A DNA stretch of 27,140 nt. Origin: Ardenticatenaceae bacterium (GTDB taxonomy: Bacteria; Chloroflexota; Anaerolineae; Promineifilales; Promineifilaceae). Of the stretch, positions 7,054 to 14,966 are shown one piece after another. The translations under genes and the position numbers were made by a program. The notes below the pieces were generated by a model. It was given only the letters and a program-made list of their open reading frames with translations, was not told the origin of the DNA and made no database searches. Where the stretch lies: positions 1 through 27,140 of the forward strand of contig JACKCD010000068.1 of assembly GCA_020634215.1 (NCBI GenBank), in the 5' to 3' direction. Position 1 is the first letter of the stretch; each line of letters opens with the position of its first letter.

Positions 7054-8523
7054 TTAGGAAATGGGAAGCGTAAACCAAAATGTCGTGCCTTGTCCAATTG
7101 AACTGTTGACACCAATTTTACCGCCATGTGCCTGAACAATTGCTTGGGCTACGGCCAATCCCAACCCGCTGCCGCTGCCATCAGCGGCGCGGGTACGTCC
7201 CTGATCCACACGATAAAATCGTTCAAAAACGTAAGGTAAAGAATCCGCTGGAATGCCTGAACCAGTGTCTCGGACAGACACCAGTACATCATCACTCTCT
7301 TTGGCCAAAGAAAGCGTAATTGAACCACCCGCCGGTGTATGATGCAGGGCATTTGAGAGCAGGTTAATGAGCACCTGCTTTATTCGCTGCTCATCAATGT
7401 TTACGATTGCCTCAATTTCCAAATTCTGCAATATCATTTTGATTGATTGGTCTGCGGCCGCTGACCTAAACGACTCTGCCGTCCGGTGGATAAGTGTTCC
7501 CAGCTTGGTTGGTTGGCAATCAAGAGAAAGTTGATCAGCTTCGGCTAATGATAAATGACGTAAATCCTCAACCAGCCGTCCCAAAAGGTGAGTTTTATCC
7601 AATATCGGGTCGAGCGCCTCAATCGTTAGGGGGAAAACGCCATCTTGCAAGGCTTCCACGTTTCCTTGAATGACTGTTATTGGGGTGCGTAATTCGTGAG
7701 CTATATCAGCAGTCATCTGATGCCGTAAAGCTTCAGCACGAGAAAGCTTCATTGCCATCTGGTTAAAGGCGGTAGCCAGATCCCCGATTTCATCCCCAAT
7801 TGGAATGTTTACTCGCTGCTCCATATTGTTATCTGCCATGTTTTGTGCAGCCACCGTCAATTGGCGTAACGGCCGTACCACCCGCCATATAATGAGTCCG
7901 CCAAAAAGCAGAGCGACAGCACTGGCTGCCAGTACTGATTGAAAAATAGACTGATTTACGTGTTGTAAAAAGTGGGTGTTTTGCTCTGCAGATTGGATAC
8001 CGGTTGTGACTAGGACAGTGCCCACTTGTTGCCCATTCACGATAATCGGTGCGCCATTCCCTTGCAACGTCTCGGTTTGCAGTTGCTGGCCTGTTAGTTC
8101 AGCCGTGCTGTCCGCCACGATACGGCCGTTGTTGTCCACCACCAGCACCCGATTACTCATCGTCCACATCCCAGGCCACCAAGCCATGTCGCTTTGCTCT
8201 TGCCATCTACCGCCCATCATCATGCCGCCCATCATGTTATCAGACCCATCTCCCATCATATTACCCATCGTGTTTTCGCCCGTTGTCGTTAAAAGTGAAT
8301 CTACGCCAAGCCAACTACCCTGACCAGCATAATAGCTACCCAAGAGCGGTGCCAGTGCTTCTGCTTGCTGCTCCTGATTGGTGGTCGTATAGATTGTGAA
8401 TTCACCGGCCAAGGTGCGACGAGTCAAGCTAATAGCCAACAGGCCGCCGCCCACGATGACGACCAGAAAGGCGAGCATGAGTTTGGCAAATAATCCCAGG
8501 CGCAGACGATTAAATCGCGTCAT
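7054..8523 (-). CDS. Sensor histidine kinase with Met-rich extracytoplasmic loop (probable copper/silver sensor)
   Basis: 489 residues. TM1 is at about 12-34 and TM2 at about 195-214; the loop between them is the sensor. It contains a striking Met cluster at 86-122 (NTMGNMMGDGSDNMMGGMMM, with further Met and Trp), about 11 Met in 37 residues, resembling Cu(I)/Ag(I) thioether sites. A HAMP domain follows (about 215-265), then the H box with His276 (ADIAHELRTP), the N box (NLLSNALHHTP) and G boxes (DTGSGI, GSGLGL). It overlaps the response regulator gene by 14 bases, so they are co-translated. The pair and the Met-rich cytochrome form one operon. Kinase identity is firm; copper sensing is inferred from Met content and neighbours. 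Confidence 0.92.
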   Translation of the reverse strand: MTRFNRLRLGLFAKLMLAFLVVIVGGGLLAISLTRRTLAGEFTIYTTTNQEQQAEALAPLLGSYYAGQGSWLGVDSLLTTTGENTMGNMMGDGSDNMMGGMMMGGRWQEQSDMAWWPGMWTMSNRVLVVDNNGRIVADSTAELTGQQLQTETLQGNGAPIIVNGQQVGTVLVTTGIQSAEQNTHFLQHVNQSIFQSVLAASAVALLFGGLIIWRVVRPLRQLTVAAQNMADNNMEQRVNIPIGDEIGDLATAFNQMAMKLSRAEALRHQMTADIAHELRTPITVIQGNVEALQDGVFPLTIEALDPILDKTHLLGRLVEDLRHLSLAEADQLSLDCQPTKLGTLIHRTAESFRSAAADQSIKMILQNLEIEAIVNIDEQRIKQVLINLLSNALHHTPAGGSITLSLAKESDDVLVSVRDTGSGIPADSLPYVFERFYRVDQGRTRAADGSGSGLGLAVAQAIVQAHGGKIGVNSSIGQGTTFWFTLPIS

Positions 8524-9220
8524 TGAATTTGTACCCTACGCCAAACACGGTCAGGACAAAGATTGGGGCGGTTGTGTCTGGCTCGATTTTAGCTCGTAGG
8601 TTTTTGATATGGCTATCCACTGTTCTTTCTAGTCCGTCATAATCTGGCCCTAACGAGTCTACTAATTGATTTCGGGTAAAAGCACGCCCCGGTGCTGTTG
8701 CCATAGCCTGAAGTAAGGCGAATTCAGTGGGAGTCAGATTTACTTCATTACCATCGAGGCTAACAAGGTGACGAGTCAAATCTATGGTCAACGGTCCGGC
8801 CTTTATTTGGCTCGGTGTTGAACTAGTTGCTTGTGTCCGGCGTAACACAGCACGTACCCGAGACACCAGTTCACGAGGGCTAAATGGCTTAGGCACGTAA
8901 TCATCAGCGCCTAATTCCAGGCCAATAATGCGATCTGTTTCTTCTACACGGGCTGTCAGCATGATGATGGGTGTTTGTCCAGATGGGGCTGGTGTTTGAC
9001 GAATGGAACGCGCTACCGCCAATCCATCTATTGGCTGACCACCAGGTGGCGTTGGCAGGTTGAGGTCTAACACCACCAGGTCGGGTTTATTTTGACGAAA
9101 CACGGCCAGGGCTGACGTGCCATCACTCGCAGCCAGCACCTTATAGCCGGCCTGCTCCAGGTAGCCCCGGCTGATACGAATAACTTCCGGTTCGTCATCA
9201 ACGACAAGAATGGTTGTCAT
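8510..9220 (-). CDS. OmpR-family response regulator
   Basis: 236 residues. The receiver domain (about 1-125) has the acidic pocket (DDE at 8-10), phospho-acceptor Asp52 (VVLDLNLP), Thr (MLTAR) and Lys (VPKPFSP). A winged-helix DNA-binding domain of the OmpR/PhoB type follows (about 140-235; LTPTEFALLQAM, then VDSHIKNLRAKIEP and GVGYKF). Paired with the kinase at 7054-8523 through a 14-base overlap, and starting 15 bases after the cytochrome gene. No clear Shine-Dalgarno precedes ATG 9220, consistent with coupling to upstream translation. Likely controls copper-response genes of the region; targets are unknown. Confidence 0.93.
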   Translation of the reverse strand: MTTILVVDDEPEVIRISRGYLEQAGYKVLAASDGTSALAVFRQNKPDLVVLDLNLPTPPGGQPIDGLAVARSIRQTPAPSGQTPIIMLTARVEETDRIIGLELGADDYVPKPFSPRELVSRVRAVLRRTQATSSTPSQIKAGPLTIDLTRHLVSLDGNEVNLTPTEFALLQAMATAPGRAFTRNQLVDSLGPDYDGLERTVDSHIKNLRAKIEPDTTAPIFVLTVFGVGYKFNDAI

Positions 9221-9235
9221 AGGTGGTATTATGCC

Positions 9236-9862
9236 TTAGTTTCCTGGTCCCATCATCCCCCAGCCGCAGCAAGTGTCTCCCTGCCATTGTCCGTGGCCGC
9301 CATTCCCACCATGATGTCCCCAGGTAGGATTCTCCCCAGGACCAGGGGTCGCTTCCACCTGCCAATCCATGTGACTATTCATCATGCCTGGACCCATCAT
9401 GTCTTGCGCCATCATGCCGGGTCCTGCTGTCGTTTTAGCCATTTCTTCTTGCAACTGTGCCAAGGAAGCCTCATCTAGTTCGGGCCAATTGCGGATCAGT
9501 TCTACCAGCGCATCTATTTGGGCGGCAGACAGAATGTTGCCCCAGACCGGCATGGCTGTGCCAGGACGGCCGTTGCTGATAGTGGCGCGTATGGCGGCGG
9601 CGTCTAGTCGTGTGCGCAGTTCGGCGCTATTTAGCGGTGGCGCGACCGTTGTCCCGGCCCCTGTTGGACCATGGCAGGCAGCGCAGTTTTGAGCGTAGAG
9701 TGAGAGTGAGTCACGGTTTGTTGTGTTTGATTGTACGGCTGAGACTGCGCCCTGTTCTGTGGGTGAGGTGGAAACAACAACGGCCGTCGTATCCGGGTTA
9801 GCGCCACATGCAGTCGCCCCTAAAATTACCGATAGGAGTAGAATTAAGAATATTTGTTTCAT
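9236..9862 (-). CDS. Cytochrome c lipoprotein with Met/His-rich C-terminal tail
   Basis: 208 residues from ATG 9862, chosen because GGAG lies about 7 bases upstream; a start at 9880 would add six residues with no ribosome site. A lipoprotein signal ends GATAC (Cys19). A class I cytochrome c domain spans about 50-130, with haem motif CAACH (60-64) and axial Met in GTAMPVW. The tail is low-complexity and metal-ligand-rich: GPGMMAQDMMGPGMMNSH, then WGHHGGNGGHGQW, CC and WGMMGPGN. First gene of the operon with the two-component system, whose kinase has a similar Met cluster. It could bind Cu(I) and pass electrons, for instance oxidising it. Haem binding is seen; the copper link is inferred. Confidence 0.86.
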   Translation of the reverse strand: MKQIFLILLLSVILGATACGANPDTTAVVVSTSPTEQGAVSAVQSNTTNRDSLSLYAQNCAACHGPTGAGTTVAPPLNSAELRTRLDAAAIRATISNGRPGTAMPVWGNILSAAQIDALVELIRNWPELDEASLAQLQEEMAKTTAGPGMMAQDMMGPGMMNSHMDWQVEATPGPGENPTWGHHGGNGGHGQWQGDTCCGWGMMGPGN

Positions 9863-9886
9863 GCGTTTTCTCCAATGCAATAGTAA

Positions 9887-9913
9887 AGAAGGCTAACAAG
9901 TTGCCAGCCTTCT
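9887..9913 (-). terminator. Hairpin between ATPase and cytochrome genes, possible weak terminator
   Basis: AGAAGGCT (9887-9894) pairs with AGCCTTCT (9906-9913) around an 11-base loop. Read on the minus strand it is followed by TTTACT. It may end the ATPase transcript, or sit in the leader of the cytochrome gene 24 bases away. The rest of 9914-10018 is AT-rich, with a possible promoter but no convincing -35/-10 pair. Confidence 0.4.
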
Positions 9914-10018
9914 CTCGATTAAATATCCTCGAGACTATGTTATTTGAATATGCCTTGTAGGTTATCAAAGAGTGATGGAGATTTGATGGAGGGTAGATGC
10001 AATCGGTATGCAATTTAA

Positions 10019-12130
10019 TCAGGTTCTGAGCATTCGCAGGCCACTGCCGATGACGACAAATTCACTGATTTCGTGGCCTAACACAGCCGCCGGTAAGGTT
10101 AATACACCGGCAATAGCCCCTAATGATAAGATGCTAATAACAATAACTGATAAGGCCAGATTTTGCCCCACAACCCTCTGGTTGCGCTTCGCCAGATTCA
10201 GGGCGTAAACCAGCTTCTCCAGATCGTCCGCCATGAGGGCCACGTCGGCCGTTTCCAACGCCACATCCGTCCCCGCCGCGCCCATGGCAATGCCGACGGT
10301 GGCTTCGGCCAGCGCTGGGGCATCGTTTACGCCGTCGCCAACCATAGCCACATGGCCGTAACGAGCAGCCAGTTCACGCACTTTTGTTACCTTGTCTTCC
10401 GGCTTCAGGTCAGTGTAAAAGGCATCCACGCCTGCGTCTTGGGCGATGGCTTGGGCGGTGCGTTCATTATCGCCAGTGAGCATCACCACTTTTTTGATAC
10501 CGGCCCGGTGCAGGTTGGCGATGGCCTGGCGTGCATTTTCCCGGATGTTATCCCGGATAGCGATGAGAGTGTAAACGGCCGTTTTGTCTCCCAACAATAC
10601 CACCGTCTTCCCTTCCGCTTGCAGGCGCGTGATTTCGGCCGTCAATGCTTCCAAATCAACCCCCAGCTTCTGCTGGAAAAGCGCCGGACTGCCGATATAG
10701 ACCCGTTTACCGTTCCATTCCGCCTGCGCCCCCGCGCCGGACAACGCGCGGAAATCATTAATTTCAACCGGGCTGATGCCTTGCGCGGCGGTATATTGCA
10801 CCACAGCTCGCGCCAATGGATGCTCGCTGCGCCCCTCAATCCCCGCTGCCAGCGCCAGCATTTGTTCATTATTTATTGTGCCATTGTTCATTGGCACGAA
10901 GTCTGTCACTTGCGGTTCGCCTCGCGTAATCGTTCCCGTCTTATCCATTGCCACCACTTCAATCTTAGCCAGTTCCTCGACGTACATCCCGCCTTTAATC
11001 AGGACACCCTGGCGTGCGCCCGTACCCAACGAGGCCACCAGCGTGATGGGGATAGAAATGACCAGCGCACAAGGCGCGGCGGCGACGATAAACACCGTCG
11101 CCCGTGTCAGCCACGTCGTCCAATCCGCGCCAAACAGCAGCGGCGGTACGACGGCCAGCAGGATACCAATCAGCAGGACAATAGGGCTGTACCGCACTCC
11201 AAATCGCTCAATAAATCGCTGGCTCTGCCCTTTGCGCTCCTGCGCTTCCTCCACCATCTGGATGATGCGCGAGATGGTGTTGTCGGCAAACGCTTTAGTG
11301 GCTGTCACTTCCAGTGCGCCTTCGCCGTTGATACTCCCGGCAAAAACCGGGTCGCCCGGCTGTTTTTCCGCCGGTACGCTCTCGCCGGTGACGGGTGCCT
11401 GGTTGACGCTGGATTCACCGCTGAGGATTTGCCCGTCAGTGGGGACGGATTGGCCGGGCTTGAGGATGAACACATCGCCCACAACCACTTCTTCAACAGG
11501 TATTTCTTGCTCAGTTCCGTTGCGCCGTACCAGGGCAAATTTGGGAGCCAAATCCATCAACGCCTTCACGGCCGAGCGGGTTTTCTCCTCGGTGTAGCCT
11601 TCGGCCGCTTCGCTGATGGAGTAAAGGAAGACCAGCATCGCCCCTTCGGCCGCCAAGCCCATCGCGGTAGCGACGATGGCGGCAATCGCCATCAGCAGCT
11701 CGATGCCGATTTCGCGTTCGTAAATCAGTTCTTCCAAAGCTTCCCGGCCAAAGTAGTAGCCGCCGGTGAGGGTGGCGGCAAGGTAGATAATCAGCGACAG
11801 TTGCTCCGGCGCACCGGCCAATCCGATCAGCCAGCCCACCAACAGCAGCACGCCCGACGCAGCGGCCGTTAACACCTTGGGGTTGCGCCACGGCTTGGGT
11901 TGCTCCGGCATGGACAATCCGGCCTGTGGCGGGAAGCCCATTGTATCTAGCTTTTCTTTCAGCGCCTCCGGCGACGTAGTTTCCGGGTCAAAGGTTAGCG
12001 ACACTTTGGCCGCCTTTGGGTAAACCTTTAGCTGGTTTAATCCGGGGAAATTAGTTAAGCCGCGCTCGATGGTGGCGGCGTCATGTTCGCAGTCGAGATT
12101 GCCGACTCTCAATTCAAACCTGGTATCCAT
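10019..12130 (-). CDS. P1B-type heavy-metal ATPase (Cd/Pb/Zn exporter type) with APC motif
   Basis: 703 residues from ATG 12130, chosen for GGAGTGAG upstream and because an HMA domain starts there; an upstream ATG at 12190 would overlap the regulator gene. The N-terminal HMA-like domain has GNLDCEHDAA, with one Cys instead of CxxC. The membrane metal site reads AAPCALVIS (352-354), so the usual CPC or SPC first residue is Ala. The catalytic core is intact: TGES, D396KTGT, HPLA, GDGVNDAPA. It ends HEISEFVVIGSGLRML. The frame stops at TGA at the family's normal end. It follows a CmtR-like repressor, so Cd2+/Pb2+ efflux is the best guess. The altered APC site makes specificity uncertain. Confidence 0.88.
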   Translation of the reverse strand: MDTRFELRVGNLDCEHDAATIERGLTNFPGLNQLKVYPKAAKVSLTFDPETTSPEALKEKLDTMGFPPQAGLSMPEQPKPWRNPKVLTAAASGVLLLVGWLIGLAGAPEQLSLIIYLAATLTGGYYFGREALEELIYEREIGIELLMAIAAIVATAMGLAAEGAMLVFLYSISEAAEGYTEEKTRSAVKALMDLAPKFALVRRNGTEQEIPVEEVVVGDVFILKPGQSVPTDGQILSGESSVNQAPVTGESVPAEKQPGDPVFAGSINGEGALEVTATKAFADNTISRIIQMVEEAQERKGQSQRFIERFGVRYSPIVLLIGILLAVVPPLLFGADWTTWLTRATVFIVAAAPCALVISIPITLVASLGTGARQGVLIKGGMYVEELAKIEVVAMDKTGTITRGEPQVTDFVPMNNGTINNEQMLALAAGIEGRSEHPLARAVVQYTAAQGISPVEINDFRALSGAGAQAEWNGKRVYIGSPALFQQKLGVDLEALTAEITRLQAEGKTVVLLGDKTAVYTLIAIRDNIRENARQAIANLHRAGIKKVVMLTGDNERTAQAIAQDAGVDAFYTDLKPEDKVTKVRELAARYGHVAMVGDGVNDAPALAEATVGIAMGAAGTDVALETADVALMADDLEKLVYALNLAKRNQRVVGQNLALSVIVISILSLGAIAGVLTLPAAVLGHEISEFVVIGSGLRMLRT

Positions 12131-12164
12131 TGTTAACTCACTCCATAGATGAGACAAAAGTCTG

Positions 12165-12497
12165 TTATTGGTTATAGCGGGTGCATTCATACACGCCGCG
12201 AGCTACATCGGCCAGGAGTGACTCGGCCAGCGCCAAAATATCGCCAACGCGGTCGTCGCTTAGGTGGTAGGTGACGTAACGGCCGTTTTGCTCCGCCACT
12301 ACCAGGCCACAATCGCGCAAACACCCCAGATGGTTAGAAGCGTTGGATTGTGACAGGCCGGTGGCTTCCACAATTTCCCCTACGGTGAGCGGTTTATCCC
12401 GTAGTGCATCCAATATACTTAACCGGGAGGAGTCGCTAAAGCCACGAAAAAGCTTACTCCTCACTGCCAGTTCTTTTTTATTAGCCGTTAGCAACAT
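12165..12497 (-). CDS. ArsR-family repressor, CmtR-like Cd/Pb sensor
   Basis: 110 residues; AGGAGTG lies just before ATG 12497. It has a winged helix-turn-helix with recognition region LSQSNASNHLGCLRDCGLVV. Cys59 and Cys63 (C-x3-C in the recognition helix) and Cys105 near the C-terminus (GVYECTRY) match the three-Cys Cd(II)/Pb(II) site of Mycobacterium tuberculosis CmtR as I remember it, with the same spacing between the first two. The ATPase starts 34 bases downstream and a matching operator sits upstream. Inference: metal binding releases DNA and derepresses the pump. Confidence 0.9.
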   Translation of the reverse strand: MLLTANKKELAVRSKLFRGFSDSSRLSILDALRDKPLTVGEIVEATGLSQSNASNHLGCLRDCGLVVAEQNGRYVTYHLSDDRVGDILALAESLLADVARGVYECTRYNQ

Positions 12498-12515
12498 GTG
12501 TCACTCCTAAATATC

Positions 12516-12565
12516 AATATATCAGTATACAATGATATATTATCATTTCTATGAGCGGGCTGCAA
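12516..12565 (-). promoter_or_regulatory. Promoter and dyad operator of the ArsR-ATPase operon
   Basis: On the minus strand, -35 TTGCAG (12560-12565) and -10 TAATAT (12537-12542) are 17 bp apart. AATATATCA (12516-12524) and TGATATATT (12533-12541) form a perfect 9-bp inverted repeat with an 8-bp spacer, overlapping the -10 and the start site. It lies 19 bases before the repressor ATG. Placement is typical of ArsR-family autorepression. Confidence 0.8.
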
Positions 12566-12614
12566 AATTTCGTTTTGATTAATAGGAGTTTAGGGGAGGT
12601 AGCGGACAAAACAA

Positions 12615-12642
12615 AAAGCCGCTTCTTTTGTGAAGCGGCTTT
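12615..12642 (-). terminator. Rho-independent terminator of the Cu/thiol/selenoprotein cluster
   Basis: A perfect 11-bp stem (AAAGCCGCTTC with GAAGCGGCTTT) has a 6-base loop. Read on the minus strand the T-rich tail CTTTTTGTTTTGT follows. It lies 59 bases after the DUF411 stop codon, closing that transcription unit and insulating the ArsR-ATPase promoter. Bases 12643-12701 hold nothing else I can support. Confidence 0.88.
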
Positions 12643-12701
12643 GATAGGCAAATTGAAAAATTAAAACAGTTGGTTTAATTCAAAACAGTAACAACCATTT
12701 A

Positions 12702-13175
12702 CTACGGAGTGTGGTTAGCAAAGATTGTGAAAGAACCATCAACTGTAAAAGCAACCACATCAAAAGGAACGGGATTGGGCCCTTCCATTCCGGGCGAACC
12801 AGTTGGCATTCCGGGAACGGCAAGGCCTATCACATCTGGCTTTTCGGTTAACAAACGATTGACGTCTTCAACAGGGACATGCCCTTCAATTACATAGCCA
12901 TCTACGATGGCGGTGTGGCAAGATTGTAATGCTTGAGGGATTTGGTACTGGGCTTTGATCGGGGTCAAATCATCCATATCTTTAGCTTCAACCCGGTATC
13001 CATTTTCCCGCATATAGCCAACCCAATCGCCACAACAGCCTCAGGTCGGGGATCGGTAAACAATAACTTCTGGCCCATCATCTGGATTAGGAACTTCCGA
13101 TGAATCGCCGCCTGATCCGCAGGCAACAAGCAGCAAAACCAATAACAACATCATCATCACATTTATTCGTTTCAT
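12702..13175 (-). CDS. DUF411 lipoprotein, predicted selenoprotein (TGA = Sec45)
   Basis: 157 residues if TGA 13041-13043 is read as Sec; ends at TAG. AAGGAGA precedes ATG 13175, and a lipoprotein signal ends LLVAC (Cys19). Around the TGA the protein reads VIVYRSPT-U-GCCGDWVGYM. DUF411 proteins normally have SPTCGCC here, so the TGA replaces the first Cys of the CxCC motif and nothing else. After it come the family motifs DDLTPIKAQY, ALQSCHTAIVDGYVIEGHVP and IGLAVPGMPTGSPGMEG. DUF411 is a thioredoxin-like fold often found near copper-resistance genes. A new start at the Met after the TGA would lose the export signal and the active site. Last gene before the terminator. Confidence 0.88.
13013..13043 (-). 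promoter_or_regulatory. Candidate bacterial SECIS for DUF411 (weak)
   Basis: Six bases after the UGA, UGUGGC (13034-13029) can pair with GCUAUA (13018-13013), with two G-U pairs, leaving a 10-base loop beginning with G. The loop is closer to the UGA than usual. It needs folding analysis. Confidence 0.3.
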
Positions 13176-13311
13176 GCAGTTGTTTCTCCTTATTTGTAAA
13201 AATTCAATTATTACGGCTATTGTGAGCAAATGCCGGAGTGATAAGCAATTTATAAACAACAACGCTAAGTACTACAAGCATTCTTATGAAAAGTAACGAA
13301 TGTTTTTCTTG

Positions 13312-13746
13312 TTACTGGCGTACTTCTACCGTAATTTGCAAGTTACCAGTATGTTCAAAGCGCAAGGTAAATGGTATCGTGTCACCAATCGACATCGGAT
13401 CCGCTACGCCAATGAGCATGATATGCATTCCACCCTGCTTAAATTCAATTTCATCCCTAGCCGGAACTTCCACAGCATCCAGAGGTTCCATACTCATTGT
13501 GCCATTTTCTTTGGCTACAGTCTGATGCATCTCGGCTGTAGCGACAGGGCTGGAAACGCTCAATAGCCTATCCGCTTCACCCCCCTCATTCAAAACGCGG
13601 AAATAAACGGCACCGTTGCCACCCTCCATAGCTGGGGCTCTTGCCCAGGCGTCCTCAATACTTAATTTTGGCTCTGATGATAAATTGCCACAGGCTGACA
13701 AGCTAACCAAAAAGAACAAAATTGTTGAAACAATCAATTGACGCAT
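13312..13746 (-). CDS. PCu(A)C-type periplasmic copper chaperone lipoprotein
   Basis: 144 residues from ATG 13746 (GGAGA upstream). A lipoprotein signal ends SLSAC (Cys19). The Cu(I)-binding residues of the family are present: Met73-His74 (AEMHQTV), Met84 and Met86 (GTMSMEP), and His108-x-Met110 (GGMHIML), spaced as in the H(M)x10Mx21HxM motif. PCu(A)C delivers Cu(I) to the CuA site of cytochrome oxidase together with SCO proteins, and a SCO gene is two genes upstream. It starts 19 bases after the rhodanese gene. The 136 bases to the next gene (13176-13311) contain AT-rich DNA and a weak hairpin, but no clear promoter or gene. Confidence 0.9.
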   Translation of the reverse strand: MRQLIVSTILFFLVSLSACGNLSSEPKLSIEDAWARAPAMEGGNGAVYFRVLNEGGEADRLLSVSSPVATAEMHQTVAKENGTMSMEPLDAVEVPARDEIEFKQGGMHIMLIGVADPMSIGDTIPFTLRFEHTGNLQITVEVRQ

Positions 13747-13765
13747 TATTGTTGTTCTCCGTGTA

Positions 13766-14365
13766 TTAAGAGCCGCCAACAATAGCATAACCGGCTTTTT
13801 CCCAGGCATCTAAACCACCACGAATGGCTTTTACATTTGTATAACCAAGTTCCATCAAAATAGCAGCCGCACGGGCGCTAGATTCTTCGCTCGGTCAGGT
13901 GCAGTAAGTGATAATTTCCGTATCCGATGCCAATTCTTGGTAGCGGCTCTGAAGTTCGTTTAGAGGTAGGGAAAAAGCATCGATAATGTGAGACTTAGCG
14001 TAATCCTCAGAACTACGAACATCAACAACAACGGCAGTTCCGTTATCCAGCCTTTCTTTTGTTTCTGCTACAGAAATTCGTGGTACATCTGGGTAGGGTA
14101 AACCTGAGGCATCATGTTCGTCTGGTACGTCAACGATGGCCGGAGAACTGTCAGGAATTAGAGAATATCCAACTGCAATTACTATCATAGTCGACCCTAC
14201 AATTAGCAGCACAGGTAGCCAAGGAAAAGAAGAGCGTTGCTTGGTTTTTTTGCTGCGTTTTGAGTGTGATTGATCTTGAGAAGACACGGCCGTTCCACAA
14301 GCTGTGCAGAAGCGAGCATTTGGTTCTAATGGCGTACCACACTGTGTACAAAACTGATGACTCAT
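13766..14365 (-). CDS. Zinc-ribbon/TM/rhodanese protein, predicted selenoprotein (TGA = Sec157)
   Basis: 199 residues with TGA 13895-13897 as Sec; ends TAA. Three parts: a double-Cys zinc ribbon (Cys6, 9, 20, 23; FCTQCGTP and FCTACGT), a membrane helix (about 49-70), and a rhodanese domain (about 93-195) that would lie outside the cytoplasm. The rhodanese starts at VPRISVAETKERLDNG with VVVDVRS. Its active loop reads IITYCT-U-PSEESSARAA; relatives have YCTCPSEE, so TGA replaces the second Cys of C-x-C. After the TGA the domain finishes normally (LGYTNVKAIRGGLDAWEKAG). Rhodaneses transfer sulfane sulfur on a Cys. Cys155 next to Sec157 could form a selenenylsulfide and favour redox chemistry. 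GGAGAG precedes ATG 14365. Confidence 0.87.
13861..13897 (-). promoter_or_regulatory. Candidate bacterial SECIS for the rhodanese
   Basis: Fourteen bases after the UGA, UAGCG (13880-13876) pairs with UGCUA (13865-13861) and two inner C-G pairs close a GUGC loop after a C-C mismatch. The apical loop is about 22 bases from the UGA and starts with G-U, compatible with bacterial SECIS geometry. Confidence 0.45.
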
Positions 14366-14379
14366 TGAGTTCTCTCCAT

Positions 14380-14964
14380 TTACTGTAAAAGGTATTGCAC
14401 GTCTTGCAGAATTTCTTCATCCGGCGTGCCAAAAGCGTAACTTAGGCGTAAACGGCCGTCTTGATCCACCAGGAAGACGCGAGCGGAATGTTCCATCGTA
14501 TACTCGGCGGCCGAATTTTCCAGCGGAACTTTCGCGGCGTAAATGCCGTAGGCATCAAACATCGTTTGTAACTCCTCTGATGTACCGGTTAAACCAACAA
14601 TTTCTGGATGGAAATTGGACACGTACTCACCTAAACGCTCTGGTGTATCCCGCTCCGGATCAACGGTGATAAAGACAAAGCGGACGTTTTGAGTATCTTC
14701 CCCTAACCCTTCTAAAATTCGCTTTGCTTCGGCCATCGTTGTGGGGCAAACGTCTGGACAAGACGTAAAGCCAAAGAACATAAGGACGACCTTGCCACGC
14801 TGATCACTCAAGCGAAACGACCGTCCCTCCGTTGTCGCTAGCGTAAATTCCTCGGCCGATATGCCCTCTGGATATTCGGTTCCCTTAAACGTATATGGCT
14901 GGCAGGATATCGACAGCAGAGCCAGACCGAACCAGAAGAGCCAACGCATTTTCCAAAACATCAT
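14380..14964 (-). CDS. SCO1/SenC-family copper chaperone lipoprotein
   Basis: 194 residues; GGAG lies five bases before ATG 14964. A lipoprotein signal ends LSISC (Cys21). The thioredoxin-like domain has the CxxxC copper/redox site Cys69-Cys73 (FTSCPDVCPTT) and the distal copper ligand His159 (TMEHSARVFLVD). SCO proteins bind copper and reduce or load the CuA centre of cytochrome c oxidase. It starts 2 bases after the DsbB-cytochrome gene and is followed by the rhodanese after 14 bases. Position next to PCu(A)C and Dsb proteins supports a joint role in copper-site assembly or copper stress. No oxidase subunits are in this window. Confidence 0.93.
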   Translation of the reverse strand: MMFWKMRWLFWFGLALLSISCQPYTFKGTEYPEGISAEEFTLATTEGRSFRLSDQRGKVVLMFFGFTSCPDVCPTTMAEAKRILEGLGEDTQNVRFVFITVDPERDTPERLGEYVSNFHPEIVGLTGTSEELQTMFDAYGIYAAKVPLENSAAEYTMEHSARVFLVDQDGRLRLSYAFGTPDEEILQDVQYLLQ

Positions 14965-14966
14965 CT

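Noticed and set aside
10163..11872. Long plus-strand open frame (569 codons) opposite the ATPase
   Set aside because: It is antisense to a well-conserved P-type ATPase, its composition is Arg/His/Gln-rich shadow sequence, and it has no recognisable domain.
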